A DNA stretch of 64,000 nt, from the NCBI GenBank assembly GCA_030263615.1, contig SZPH01000004.1:3058-67057 (forward strand), read 5' to 3'. The translations under genes and the position numbers were made by a program. This document shows, piece by piece, positions 23,737 to 34,465 of this stretch; positions within the stretch are counted from its first letter, which is position 1; the number at the start of each line of letters is the position of its first letter. The notes under the pieces are model-generated. The model was not told the origin of the DNA and made no database searches. It saw only the letters and a list, made by a program, of their open reading frames with translations. The DNA comes from Villigracilis sp900696595. GTDB taxonomy: Bacteria; Chloroflexota; Anaerolineae; Anaerolineales; Villigracilaceae.

Positions 23737-23756
23737 AATCATAAATCGGGGATGTC

Positions 23757-25421
23757 GTGAACGAAGAAACTGCCAGCCCGAAGAATCAAGCGTATGCGGG
23801 GCGCTGGGTCGCCATGGTTCGCGGGCGCGTTGTGGCGCAAGGCGGCACGCCCGCGCAGGCGTTGCGCGCTTCTCAATCCAGTCGTTATAAAGAAAAACCC
23901 GAAATTCGTTTCATGCCCGCATCATTTGCCCTTCCCTCCATTCTCGAAAAAGTGATGACGGTTCTTCCGCCCGATGAGGAGATTTACCTCGTCGGCGGAG
24001 CCGTGCGGGATTTGTTGACCTCGCGCCCCTCCCCCGACTTTGACTTTGCCGCGCCTTCGAACGGCATTTCCCTCGCCCGAAGCGTCGCCAACGCTCTCCG
24101 CGCCGATTTCATGCCGCTCGACGACAAACGCGACACCGGACGAGTCGTCATCAGAAACGCAGACGACTCATTCACCTATCTTGATTTTGCCGCCTATCGC
24201 GGCGCGAGTCTTGAAGAAGACCTGCGCGACCGCGATTTTACGATCAACGCCCTGGCGCTCAACCTGAAAGACATGACCGTCATTGACCCGATGAACGGCG
24301 CGGGCGACATTCGCGCCAAAATCATCCGCGCATGTTCTCCTGATTCGATGTCTCACGATCCCGTGCGGGTCTTGCGCGGCGTGCGGCAGGCGGCGGCGTT
24401 CGGTTTTACGATAGATAAATCCACGCGCGAATGGATGAAATCCGCCGCGCATAAAATTGAAAACGTATCAATCGAGCGTATCCGCGACGAGATTTTCAAA
24501 ATCCTCGGCGGACCGAAAGCCGGCGCCTCCATCCGCGCATTGGATATGTTGGGGGCGCTGACTCACGTCATGCCGGAACTGTCGAAGATGAAGGGCGTGG
24601 CGCAATCCCCGCCTCATATCCATGACGTATGGACGCATACCCTTGCCGTGTTGGATCAGCTTGATGGCTTGCTCTCGATCTTGGGTCCCGGCTTCGACGC
24701 CGAGACGACCAGCGACCTGTTCATGGGGCTGGTCAGTTTGAAGATCGGGCGCTACCGCGAAAAAATCGCGGAACGCCTTGCGAAACCGCTCAACCCGACG
24801 CGCCCGCATCGCTCCCTGCTGTTCCTTGCCGCGTTATATCACGACGTTTGCAAACCGGATACGAGAAGCATTGACGAGACCGGGCGCGTTCGCTTTTTCG
24901 ACCACGACGTCAAGGGCGCGGAAGTCGTCGCTGAACGCGGGCGGTTTTTCCATTTGAGCGGCGATGAGATTGCGCGGTTGAAAGTTATCGTCCGCAATCA
25001 CATGCGCTTCCATTTCTTTGCCGACCGGCTGGAGAACGAAAACCAGTCGCCGTCGCGCAAAGCCATCTACCGTTTCTTCCGCGACAGCGGCGGCGCGGGC
25101 GTTGATCTGGTCCTGCTCGCCCTTGCAGACGCGCGCGGGACTCGCGGCAGCGATCTCACGCAGGAAACCTGGGCGGCAAACCTCGATATTGCCCGCATCT
25201 TGCTCGAAAACTATTGGGAACGCCCTGCTGAGGTCGTCAACCCGCCGCGCCTGCTGGATGGCGACGACTTGATGAAGGAATTGAGCCTCCAGCCGGGGAA
25301 GGTCGTGGGACGGTTACTGGAGGCGATCCGGGAGAATCAAGCCTCGGGAAAGATCAACGACAGGGAACAGGCGCTGGAATTTGCCCGCTGGGAATTATCC
25401 CGCATGGATGGCGAACCATGA
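23757..25421 (+). CDS. CCA/poly(A)-polymerase-like nucleotidyltransferase with DUF5678 and HD domains
   Basis: A 554-residue protein that starts at a GTG. Residues 1-50 (YAGRWVAMVRGRVVAQGGTP) look like a DUF5678 domain. Residues 75-300 are a class II CCA-adding head: LVGGAVRDLL, SPDFDFAAPS (catalytic Asp pair), RDRDFTINALAL and the RNA-binding helix VRVLRGVRQAAAFGF. After that comes an HD region (YHDVCKP, VKGAEVVAERG). The enzyme probably adds or repairs the tRNA 3' CCA end; a poly(A) polymerase role cannot be ruled out. The small N-terminal domain on such an enzyme is unusual. Confidence 0.85.
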   Translation: MNEETASPKNQAYAGRWVAMVRGRVVAQGGTPAQALRASQSSRYKEKPEIRFMPASFALPSILEKVMTVLPPDEEIYLVGGAVRDLLTSRPSPDFDFAAPSNGISLARSVANALRADFMPLDDKRDTGRVVIRNADDSFTYLDFAAYRGASLEEDLRDRDFTINALALNLKDMTVIDPMNGAGDIRAKIIRACSPDSMSHDPVRVLRGVRQAAAFGFTIDKSTREWMKSAAHKIENVSIERIRDEIFKILGGPKAGASIRALDMLGALTHVMPELSKMKGVAQSPPHIHDVWTHTLAVLDQLDGLLSILGPGFDAETTSDLFMGLVSLKIGRYREKIAERLAKPLNPTRPHRSLLFLAALYHDVCKPDTRSIDETGRVRFFDHDVKGAEVVAERGRFFHLSGDEIARLKVIVRNHMRFHFFADRLENENQSPSRKAIYRFFRDSGGAGVDLVLLALADARGTRGSDLTQETWAANLDIARILLENYWERPAEVVNPPRLLDGDDLMKELSLQPGKVVGRLLEAIRENQASGKINDREQALEFARWELSRMDGEP

Positions 25422-25520
25422 ATCTTGTATTCTTCGGCTTGGAAACTCAACTTTTTTCGATGAGGCGGGCGGGCGCGATCGTAGCGCCGGGGTCGCCGTG
25501 AATTGGAAACAGGAGGACTC

Positions 25521-26285
25521 GTGAACAAGGCGGTTATTAACGGCGTCGAACTTGCCTGGGAGCGGCGCGGCAACGGACCTCCGCTTGTCCTGCTCCACGG
25601 CTTCCCCCTCGATCATTCGATTTGGAACGACGCGCTTCCCATGCTGGAAAACGACTTCGACCTCATCCTCCCCGATTTGCGCGGGTTTGGAGAGTCTTCC
25701 ATGCTTGAGTCTCCTTATTCGATGAAAGATTTGGCGGGCGATATAGCGTCCCTGCTCGATTCTTTCGGCGTCGAAAAGGCGCATCTCGCCGGACATTCGA
25801 TGGGAGGATACGTCGGGCTGGCTTTCGCAAAGGCATTTCCTCAAAGAGTGAACGGTCTGGCTCTCGTCGCTTCGCAAGCCGCGGGAGACAGCCCCGAGCG
25901 AAAAGAGGGACGATACAAAACGGCGGCGGAGGTCGCCGATTGCGGCGTTCGTGTTGTGGCGGAGGCGATGACCGATAAATTTTCGGCGGATGCGCGGGTG
26001 AGGGATGCGCTTCGTCCCCTGATGGAGAGACAAAGCGTCGCCGCCGTGATGAGCGCGTTGCATGTCATGGCGTTGCGCGAGGACTTGACGGATTTTATCG
26101 CCTCGTTCGACCGCCGGTTGGTTTTGATTCATGGCGATGCCGACGCGTTGATCCCGGTTGACCGGGCGCGCGAGATCAAGTCCCTCCAGCCGTCGGCTCA
26201 TTTTTTCGAGCTTCCCGGCATTGGTCACGCTCCGATGATGGAGGCGCCGGGGCAAACGGCTTTGGGGTTGAAGGCGCTCAAGTAA
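25521..26285 (+). CDS. Alpha/beta hydrolase
   Basis: A 254-residue esterase-like enzyme. The nucleophile elbow is GHSMGG (LAGHSMGGYVGLAFA), the acid is Asp in VLIHGDADALIP and the catalytic His is in GIGHAPMME. The oxyanion part is LLHGFPLDHSIW. The start chosen is GTG at 25521 because AGGAGG sits 5 bases upstream; a longer TTG frame exists. The substrate cannot be told, but the set fits small ester or enol-lactone hydrolases. It is the last gene of the plus-strand run from hpt. Confidence 0.88.
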   Translation: MNKAVINGVELAWERRGNGPPLVLLHGFPLDHSIWNDALPMLENDFDLILPDLRGFGESSMLESPYSMKDLAGDIASLLDSFGVEKAHLAGHSMGGYVGLAFAKAFPQRVNGLALVASQAAGDSPERKEGRYKTAAEVADCGVRVVAEAMTDKFSADARVRDALRPLMERQSVAAVMSALHVMALREDLTDFIASFDRRLVLIHGDADALIPVDRAREIKSLQPSAHFFELPGIGHAPMMEAPGQTALGLKALK

Positions 26286-26408
26286 CTGGCCTTATGCAGT
26301 GCGTCGCGCTACACGGGTGAACTTATTCAAAAAAGCAGACGAATCTACCCTTTGAAAGAGTCCTGTTTATAAAGGTGCGACGCGCCCGCTGCGTAACATC
26401 AGTTAACG

Positions 26409-26432
26409 AAAAAACGCCCCAGGGAAGGGGCG
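26409..26432 (-). terminator. Terminator of the response-regulator gene
   Basis: On the minus strand CGCCCC(T) and GGGGCG form a stem followed by six T. It lies just beyond the stop at 26453. Confidence 0.8.
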
Positions 26433-26452
26433 GCTTGGGACGGGGATCCACT

Positions 26453-26899
26453 TCACAGTCGGGAGGGAAGCGGTTGATTGGCTTGTGGGATTTGGCTATT
26501 TTTTTTTATTTGGGCGGCGTCCAACGAGCCGGTGTTGCGGCGGATCAACTTCCTGATGTTTGCCACCAGCACGCCGCTCGGCACGGGCTTGACGAGGAAG
26601 TCGTCGGCGCCGGCGTCCAATACGCTCGCCACCATGCGCGGATCGCTGAGCGCGGAGAGGACCAGGATCGGCACATTGCTCGTCTGTCGGATCGCCTTGC
26701 AGACCTGCCAGCCGTCCACGTCCGGCATCATCAGGTCGAGCAGGACGACGTTCGGATTGAACTCGCGGGCAAGGCGAATGCCCTCCGCGCCGATGTTGGT
26801 GGCGATCACTTCGAAGCCGAAGGTCTTCAGCAACATGCTCATGAGTTCGGTGATGGCGATGTCGTCGTCTATCACAAGGATTTTTTGGTTGGTCGTCAT
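26453..26899 (-). CDS. Single-domain response regulator
   Basis: A 148-residue receiver domain protein: acidic pocket Asp11-13 (VIDDD), phosphorylation site Asp55 (VVLLDLMMPDVDG), switch Ser/Thr in LVLSALSD and Lys105 (DDFLVKPV). The remaining about 25 residues form no known output domain. It would act through a partner. No histidine kinase is in the window. It is a single-gene unit with its own terminator, divergent from ppdK. Confidence 0.9.
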   Translation of the reverse strand: MTTNQKILVIDDDIAITELMSMLLKTFGFEVIATNIGAEGIRLAREFNPNVVLLDLMMPDVDGWQVCKAIRQTSNVPILVLSALSDPRMVASVLDAGADDFLVKPVPSGVLVANIRKLIRRNTGSLDAAQIKKNSQIPQANQPLPSRL

Positions 26900-27084
26900 A
26901 TTGAATGATGATCCCTGATTTCTTTACCTATAGCTGGTCTGACTGGCTTATTATCTCCCATTTACATCTTATTTCACTTTGCAATATGTTTACAGGTCAG
27001 CGGGGATTGGATATGATTAGTCTTATTCATGGATTGATATCGTATGCATGGGTGATTTTCGTCAGATGCAAATTGGACTCTTTT

Positions 27085-27093
27085 TGGTACAAT
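27085..27093 (+). promoter_or_regulatory. Possible extended -10 promoter of ppdK
   Basis: TGGTACAAT (TGn + TACAAT at 27088-27093) is preceded by no good -35 box. The 240 bases between the regulator and ppdK are AT-rich and otherwise featureless. Confidence 0.4.
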
Positions 27094-27143
27094 ATTTCAC
27101 AATTGTAGCGCGACCATAACTTTTCCGAGTTTAGGAGGCTGTC

Positions 27144-29933
<2,790 letters not shown>

Positions 29934-29940
29934 CGGATAG

Positions 29941-29970
29941 ATCCCCGCCCGGGAAGGGCGGGGATTTTTT
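29941..29970 (+). terminator. Terminator of ppdK
   Basis: ATCCCCGCCC (29941-29950) and GGGCGGGGAT (29956-29965) form a 10-bp stem with a 5-base loop, followed by TTTTTT. Confidence 0.95.
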
Positions 29971-30158
29971 GGCAAGAGTTTCTTAAACCTGTTGTTGGAC
30001 ACGGATTACGCGGATTCACGGATTCTCAGAAGCGTTTGAAAATCCTTCAAAGAGAAATCTTCGTCCGCGGCGGAGAATATGCGGCAGCGACTCTCTGGTT
30101 ACCAATGGTCTATTGTATTTTGCTCGAAATTTGGGGAGAATCATAAAAAGGAGCAGAG

Positions 30159-31199
30159 ATGAATAAAAAACCGATCTACCTATTTCTCATGTTCTTGGTC
30201 GCGGCTTGCAATCTGCCAGAGTCCTCCGAAACGATCCCTGTTGCCACGCCGCCTCCGCCCACGGAAATCCCTTCTCAGTCGCCGCCCGAACCGACCTCCA
30301 TCCAGCATCAGGATTTCCCCGTCTCGACCTTGAACGTCTCGTCGTATCCCGATGTCACGTCGGCGGATACCGCCCCGGAAAAACGCGCCCCCTACGGCGA
30401 TTCCTACGAAATCAACCGCCTCGAACGCCCGTTCACGCAGGAAATGATCTACATGCCTGATGTGGATATCGCTTCCTTCGGCATCAGCGAAGACGATACC
30501 TGGTATTACATCTCCATTGAAATGGTCGGGAAAAACCCCAATAATGCGCCGGGAATCCGTTTTGCAGTCGAATTGGATACGAACCGGGATAGTTTCAGTG
30601 ATTTCCTGATCGTCGCCGATCCGCCGTTTTCCGAGGAATGGTCGGCGGAGAATATTTCCATTTTCACCGACACAGACCGAGACACAGCCGGAATTTCCGC
30701 CTCGCGATCCGATGCGGTTTTTTCGGGCAACGGATTCGACTCATTGATTCACAACTTCGCGCAGGGGGTGGGGAGCGACCCTGACGTCGCCTGGGCGCGC
30801 ATCAACGCCAGCGAATTTGCCACCGTGCAGTTTGCATTCAAAAAATCCTTCTCCGGCGCGATGTTCTTCTACGGCGTCCTGGCCGACGCCGGGTTGAAGG
30901 ACGTCGCGCGACTCGACTATGTGGATTATTTCACCGAAGCGGACGCGGGCTCGCCTGTTCGTTCCAATCCCAACTATCCGCTGAAGGCGCTTTATTCGGT
31001 TGATAATACCTGCTATCAGGCGGTTGGATTCGAGCCGACACTGATGGAACCGAAAGTTTGCCCCGTCATCGTTCAACCAGTGATCGTCGGTCCGCAGGAC
31101 CCTGGCAACCCCGGCCCGTCGCCCGAACCGACCTGCCCCAATCAATGTCCGTTCCCGGGGCAGGACCCATGGCCGAGCTGCCTTTGTTGGCCCGGATAA
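30159..31199 (+). CDS. Secreted lipoprotein of unknown function
   Basis: A 346-residue lipoprotein. The signal MNKKPIYLFLMFLVAAC ends in a lipobox Cys. A Pro/Thr/Ser linker follows (PPPPTEIPSQSPPEPT). The globular part contains DVDIASFGISEDDTWYYISI and VELDTNRDSFSDFLIVAD, which resemble the 'thrombospondin-like' calcium-type beta modules found on secreted Anaerolineae proteins. The C-terminus is Pro/Cys-rich (CPNQCPFPGQDPWPSCLCW). It has an AAAAAGGAG site and ends in a strong terminator inside the neighbouring hemW. Role unknown. Confidence 0.75.
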   Translation: MNKKPIYLFLMFLVAACNLPESSETIPVATPPPPTEIPSQSPPEPTSIQHQDFPVSTLNVSSYPDVTSADTAPEKRAPYGDSYEINRLERPFTQEMIYMPDVDIASFGISEDDTWYYISIEMVGKNPNNAPGIRFAVELDTNRDSFSDFLIVADPPFSEEWSAENISIFTDTDRDTAGISASRSDAVFSGNGFDSLIHNFAQGVGSDPDVAWARINASEFATVQFAFKKSFSGAMFFYGVLADAGLKDVARLDYVDYFTEADAGSPVRSNPNYPLKALYSVDNTCYQAVGFEPTLMEPKVCPVIVQPVIVGPQDPGNPGPSPEPTCPNQCPFPGQDPWPSCLCWPG

Positions 31200-31209
31200 T
31201 GCAGCGCGG

Positions 31210-32469
31210 TTAGACGAACTTTTCGAACGCCCGATTCCCCAATAACCTTCCGCGGCGGGTAAGGCGATAGACTTCCGAATTCTTGCAGAATTCGGAAGTC
31301 TTTTTTTCCAGCAGTCCTGCGCCGATGAGTTCCCCGATCTCTTTTGGGAAGACGTCCAAAAGCCCGCTTCCGAATCTTAATCTGAAATCTGATTCAGCGA
31401 CCCCGGCCTCTACCAGCCTGAGATTATTGATCATGAAATCGGAGATGTCGTCTTTCAGCGTTTGTTTGTGTTTGTTGACAGTGGCGGGCGTTAATGGGTA
31501 ATTGGTGATTGGTAATTGGTGATTGGTTAATCGTTCGATGTAGGTTTTTATACGAAGTGCGTTTGAGTAGCGATATCCGCCCGCGTAGCCGTGCGCGCCT
31601 GCGCCGAGACCGAGGTAGGGAAGGGAGCGCCAGTATTGCAGGTTGTGCTTGCATATAAATGCAGAATGAGGAATGAGGAATGATGAATTCGATTCCGCAT
31701 TCTGCATTCTAAATTCCGTATTGACTTTTGCCCAGTTGGAAATCTCATACTGCGCGTAGCCAGATTGGAGAAAGTAGTCCATCGTCCACTCGTACATGTC
31801 GGCGGCGAGGTCGGGGTTGGGGATGGGGAGCAGTCCGCGCGACGCCCATCTGCCGAAAGGCGTGCCATGTTCGAGGGTGAGGGCGTAGGCGGAGATGTGT
31901 TCGGGGCGCAGGTCGAGGATTCGCTTGACGGTGGTCTGCCAGGATTGAAGCGTTTGTTCGGGCAAAGCGTAGATGAGGTCGAGGTTGAGGTTATCGAACC
32001 CGGCTTTCCGCGCGGTGGATACGGCTTCGATGACCGCGAAGAAATCGTGCGCGCGTTCGAGCAGGCGCAGTTCTTCAGTGATGGAGGATTGAACGCCGAA
32101 ACTGATTCGGTTGACTCCTGCGCGGCGATATTCGTCCAGTTTTTTGGGCGAGGTCGTGCCGGGGTTGGCTTCGATGGTGATCTCCGCGTCAGGGGATAAG
32201 GCAAAGGCGGAGGATAAGGCTGATATAACGGAATCAATTTGAGTTCCGGTGAGAAGCGAGGGGGTTCCTCCTCCGAAGAAGATGGTCTTGATGGTTGGGT
32301 AGTTGGATAGTTGGGTAGTTTGGTTGCCGATCCAGTGGATTTCTTTGATGAGGGCGTTGATGTAGGCGGGGATCAGCGACTCTTGCCCGGCGTAGGTGTT
32401 GAAGTCGCAGTAGGCGCAGCGGTGGGAGCAGAAGGGGATGTGGAGGTAGAGGGAGGTTGAAGGTTTCAA
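31210..32469 (-). CDS. hemW: HemW-like radical SAM heme chaperone with repeat-coded insertions
   Basis: A 419-residue radical SAM protein (HemW, coproporphyrinogen-oxidase-like, thought to deliver heme). The cluster motif is CSHRCAYCDF, then FFGGGTPSLL and EANPGT. Compared with family members, it has three extra segments at about residues 48-60, 258-277 and 315-330. Each one is coded by a 7/8-bp repeat tract. The start is a TTG that lies within a heptamer array at 32456-32518, with no Shine-Dalgarno sequence; the conserved SLYLHIPFC begins at residue 6. It follows the MFS gene closely, so translation may depend on that gene. Confidence 0.85.
   Translation of the reverse strand: MKPSTSLYLHIPFCSHRCAYCDFNTYAGQESLIPAYINALIKEIHWIGNQTTQLSNYPTIKTIFFGGGTPSLLTGTQIDSVISALSSAFALSPDAEITIEANPGTTSPKKLDEYRRAGVNRISFGVQSSITEELRLLERAHDFFAVIEAVSTARKAGFDNLNLDLIYALPEQTLQSWQTTVKRILDLRPEHISAYALTLEHGTPFGRWASRGLLPIPNPDLAADMYEWTMDYFLQSGYAQYEISNWAKVNTEFRMQNAESNSSFLIPHSAFICKHNLQYWRSLPYLGLGAGAHGYAGGYRYSNALRIKTYIERLTNHQLPITNYPLTPATVNKHKQTLKDDISDFMINNLRLVEAGVAESDFRLRFGSGLLDVFPKEIGELIGAGLLEKKTSEFCKNSEVYRLTRRGRLLGNRAFEKFV
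31269..31307 (+). terminator. Strong terminator inside the hemW 3' end
   Basis: AGACTTCCGAATTC (31269-31282) pairs perfectly with GAATTCGGAAGTCT (31288-31301), loop TTGCA, followed by a T run. It lies about 70 bases after the lipoprotein stop, within hemW codons on the other strand. Confidence 0.88.
31492..31533 (-). repeat. Heptamer repeat within hemW (third insertion)
   Basis: Units TAATTGG, TGATTGG, TAATTGG, TGATTGG, TTAATCG on the plus strand; translated in hemW as NHQLPITNY-type residues. Confidence 0.85.
31661..31719 (-). repeat. Repeat tract within hemW (second insertion)
   Basis: Heptamers GAATGAG, GAATGAG, GAATGAT, GAATTCG followed by ATTCCGC, ATTCTGC, ATTCTAA on the plus strand; the second half is the inverted form of the first. 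The segment adds about 18 residues to hemW. Confidence 0.8.
32293..32326 (-). repeat. Repeat tract within hemW (first insertion)
   Basis: Octamers TAGTTGGA, TAGTTGGG, TAGTTTGG on the plus strand, coding for NQTTQLSNYPT-like residues in hemW. Confidence 0.8.
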
Positions 32470-32518
32470 GTTGAAGGTTTCAAGTTGAAGGTTTCAGGTT
32501 GAAGGTTTCAGGTTGAAG
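32456..32518 (-). repeat. Heptamer array spanning the MFS stop and hemW start
   Basis: Nine exact-length heptamers alternate: GTTGAAG and GTTTCAA/GTTTCAG. The array codes the last about 12 residues of the MFS protein (PETFNLKPST) and its stop. It also contains the TTG start codon of hemW. Confidence 0.95.
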
Positions 32519-33646
32519 GCGTTTCGGTAAGCCGATGAGGAGGGCGAGGGGACCGAGGATGAGAATCCACATGGCGGAGGCGAGTCCGAAGCGGTCGGCG
32601 AGGATGCCGATCAGGAGCGGGAGGAGTTTCATCAGCGGGTCGGTGACGGCGCCGATTGCCATGACGCTGGCGCTTTGGCCGGGCAGGCTGGAGTATAACC
32701 GCCCTTGCAGGATGGGATACCAGCCGGTGTTGAACAGGTTGACGAGGATGATGCAAACGATCTTTGGAATGAAGCCGGGGGCGAGCATGAAACCGGTGAA
32801 GGCGGCGGCGTTGAGGAGCGCTGTCCGGCGGAGGTATTGAAGCGTGTCTCGTTGTTTTTCCACATAGGGGATGAAGAGGAAGTCGGTGATGAGACCCATG
32901 ACCAGCCAGACTGTGACCGCGATGCCCGCCTGCGCGGCTGTGACTCCGGCAACATCCACGAAGTAGAGGGCGAGGAAACTGAACAGCACGTCGAGCATCA
33001 GGTCGGCGAATTCGAGCAGGAGAAGCCAGCGCCAGATTTCCTTTCGCTTGAGGGCGGCGAAGGCGGCTTTGAACCCGTCGAAGACTTCTTTGAAGGACGG
33101 GAAGGGAGTCTCTTTTTTATCGGCGGGGAGAAAGCGGATGGCGAGGAGCAGGCTCAGGGTCGAGAGGGAGGCGAGCAGGGCGTACGTCCCGCGCCAGCCC
33201 AAGCCGAGATGGACGAATAATCCAAGGAGAAGCGGGCCCGTCACTACGCCGAGCGAACCGGCAAAGGTCCAGCGCGCCATGTTTTGTTCGTGGCGCGATT
33301 CGTCGGAGTCCATCAAATTTGCCTGTGAGAGGTTGACGAATGCGCCGGAGGAGGGGTTGAAAAGGATGAAGGAGGAAAGCAGAAGGATGAAGGAAAAACT
33401 GGCTGAGGCGAGGAGGAGCGAGACGGTGAATAATAGCCCGCCGGTGAGGATGAGCAGGCGGCGGCGCCACACGTCGCCGAGGATGCCGATGAAGGGTTCG
33501 ATGAAGGCGGCGATGATTCCCGGCAGGGAGAGGGCAAGCCCGATCTGCGAGTAGGTCAGTTGCAGGTCGTCGCGGATGAGGGGCCAGGCGGTTTCGCCGA
33601 CGCCGAAGACGAGTTCGTCGAGGAATTCGATGAGGAGGTAGGGCAT
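32480..33646 (-). CDS. MFS transporter
   Basis: A 388-residue major facilitator protein with about twelve helices. The loop 2-3 signature is GILGDVWRRRLLIL and GVVTGPLLLGLFVHLGLGWRGTYAL is typical of helix 4-5. It begins with a GVGETAWPLIRDDLQLTYSQIG helix 1 region. The substrate is unknown; the family includes sugar, drug and nitrate carriers. The C-terminal tail is coded by the heptamer array that also reaches hemW, so the natural end of the protein may have been shortened or extended. It is the first gene of the MFS-hemW pair. Confidence 0.85.
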   Translation of the reverse strand: MPYLLIEFLDELVFGVGETAWPLIRDDLQLTYSQIGLALSLPGIIAAFIEPFIGILGDVWRRRLLILTGGLLFTVSLLLASASFSFILLLSSFILFNPSSGAFVNLSQANLMDSDESRHEQNMARWTFAGSLGVVTGPLLLGLFVHLGLGWRGTYALLASLSTLSLLLAIRFLPADKKETPFPSFKEVFDGFKAAFAALKRKEIWRWLLLLEFADLMLDVLFSFLALYFVDVAGVTAAQAGIAVTVWLVMGLITDFLFIPYVEKQRDTLQYLRRTALLNAAAFTGFMLAPGFIPKIVCIILVNLFNTGWYPILQGRLYSSLPGQSASVMAIGAVTDPLMKLLPLLIGILADRFGLASAMWILILGPLALLIGLPKRLQPETFNLKPST

Positions 33647-33801
33647 GGAGGGAATGGGAATGGGGAAGAAGAAGGAGCGGTTGTTTTGAATCGGCAGGAA
33701 GCGGGATTGTCAAATCACAATCGTTGCCCGGAGGGGATTATCCATGACGATTTTGATTTGGACAAGGGATTGCTGTGAAAATTATTCACCGCTTCAAAAG
33801 A

Positions 33802-33829
33802 TTGACAGCCGGGCGAAAGCGGGTATAAC
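33802..33829 (+). promoter_or_regulatory. Promoter of speD-speE
   Basis: TTGACA (33802-33807), 16 bases, TATAAC (33824-33829). A 110-base leader follows. In it a REP-like stem CGCGGG-CCCGCG (33871-33889) matches the palindromes around the RAYT gene. The rest of 33647-33944 shows nothing. Confidence 0.75.
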
Positions 33830-33944
33830 TCGCCGCAACAGAGTCTACTCATGGACGGTTCCGTTTGTTACGCGGGGATACATCCCGCGGATCAACGGAA
33901 AGGTTCCCGGGTGGGTTCTTTACTTTTTAACGCCCGAGGTGTGA

Positions 33945-34328
33945 ATGAACGCTGCTTTGAAATTGGGAGAGCATTATATTTTCGACCTCTCCGACTGCGA
34001 TCGCGAGATTCTGATGGACAGCGAACGGTCTTACGCGCTGTTTTCCAATGCTGTGCGCGAGAGCGGGTTGACCGTTGTGGACGAGGGTTTTTTTAAGTTC
34101 AGCCCGCACGGGTTTACCTGCTTTCTTTTGCTCGCGGAATCTCACGCCAGCCTGCACGCCTGGCCCGAATATAATTACTGCGCGATTGACCTGTTCACCT
34201 GCGCCCTCGGCACGGATTTCATGCCCGTGTTGATGCGTCTCAAGGAAGCCTTCGGCGCGGACGATTTTGCCGTGCGTAAATTGGACCGCGAGGCTTCGAT
34301 TGAGATGAAGATGGCGATTGCGGTATAA
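33945..34328 (+). CDS. speD: S-adenosylmethionine decarboxylase proenzyme (prokaryotic SpeD type)
   Basis: A 127-residue proenzyme that cleaves itself to create a pyruvoyl group and makes decarboxylated SAM for spermidine synthesis. The cleavage site is Glu-Ser in LLAESHASLHAWPE, and the following Cys (YNYCAIDLFTC) is the usual proton donor region. Length fits the short bacterial SpeD. Its partner speE is 137 bases downstream. Confidence 0.95.
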   Translation: MNAALKLGEHYIFDLSDCDREILMDSERSYALFSNAVRESGLTVVDEGFFKFSPHGFTCFLLLAESHASLHAWPEYNYCAIDLFTCALGTDFMPVLMRLKEAFGADDFAVRKLDREASIEMKMAIAV

Positions 34329-34343
34329 CTAATCTCAGGCGAC

Positions 34344-34453
34344 CGACGGCAGACCGCCGACCACAGACCATGGATTGCGGTCTGCCGTCGGCGGTCTACA
34401 AATTGTAGGTCAGGCTTACAGCCTGACTGTCACGTTGAAAACGTGACCTACAA
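34344..34453 (+). repeat. Inverted repeats between speD and speE
   Basis: CGACGGCAGACCG (34344) pairs with CGGTCTGCCGTCG (34378-34390). Next to it TTGTAGGTC (34403-34411) pairs with GACCTACAA (34445-34453), enclosing two smaller hairpins (GTCAGGC/GCCTGAC and GTCACGTT/AACGTGAC). This forms a three-way junction just before the speE ribosome site. Confidence 0.75.
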
Positions 34454-34465
34454 GTCAGGAGATCA

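Noticed and set aside
26294..26396. Imperfect inverted repeat (GCAGTGCGTCGCGC against GTGCGACGCGCC) after the hydrolase gene
   Set aside because: Too many mismatches and no target duplication; not called a mobile element.
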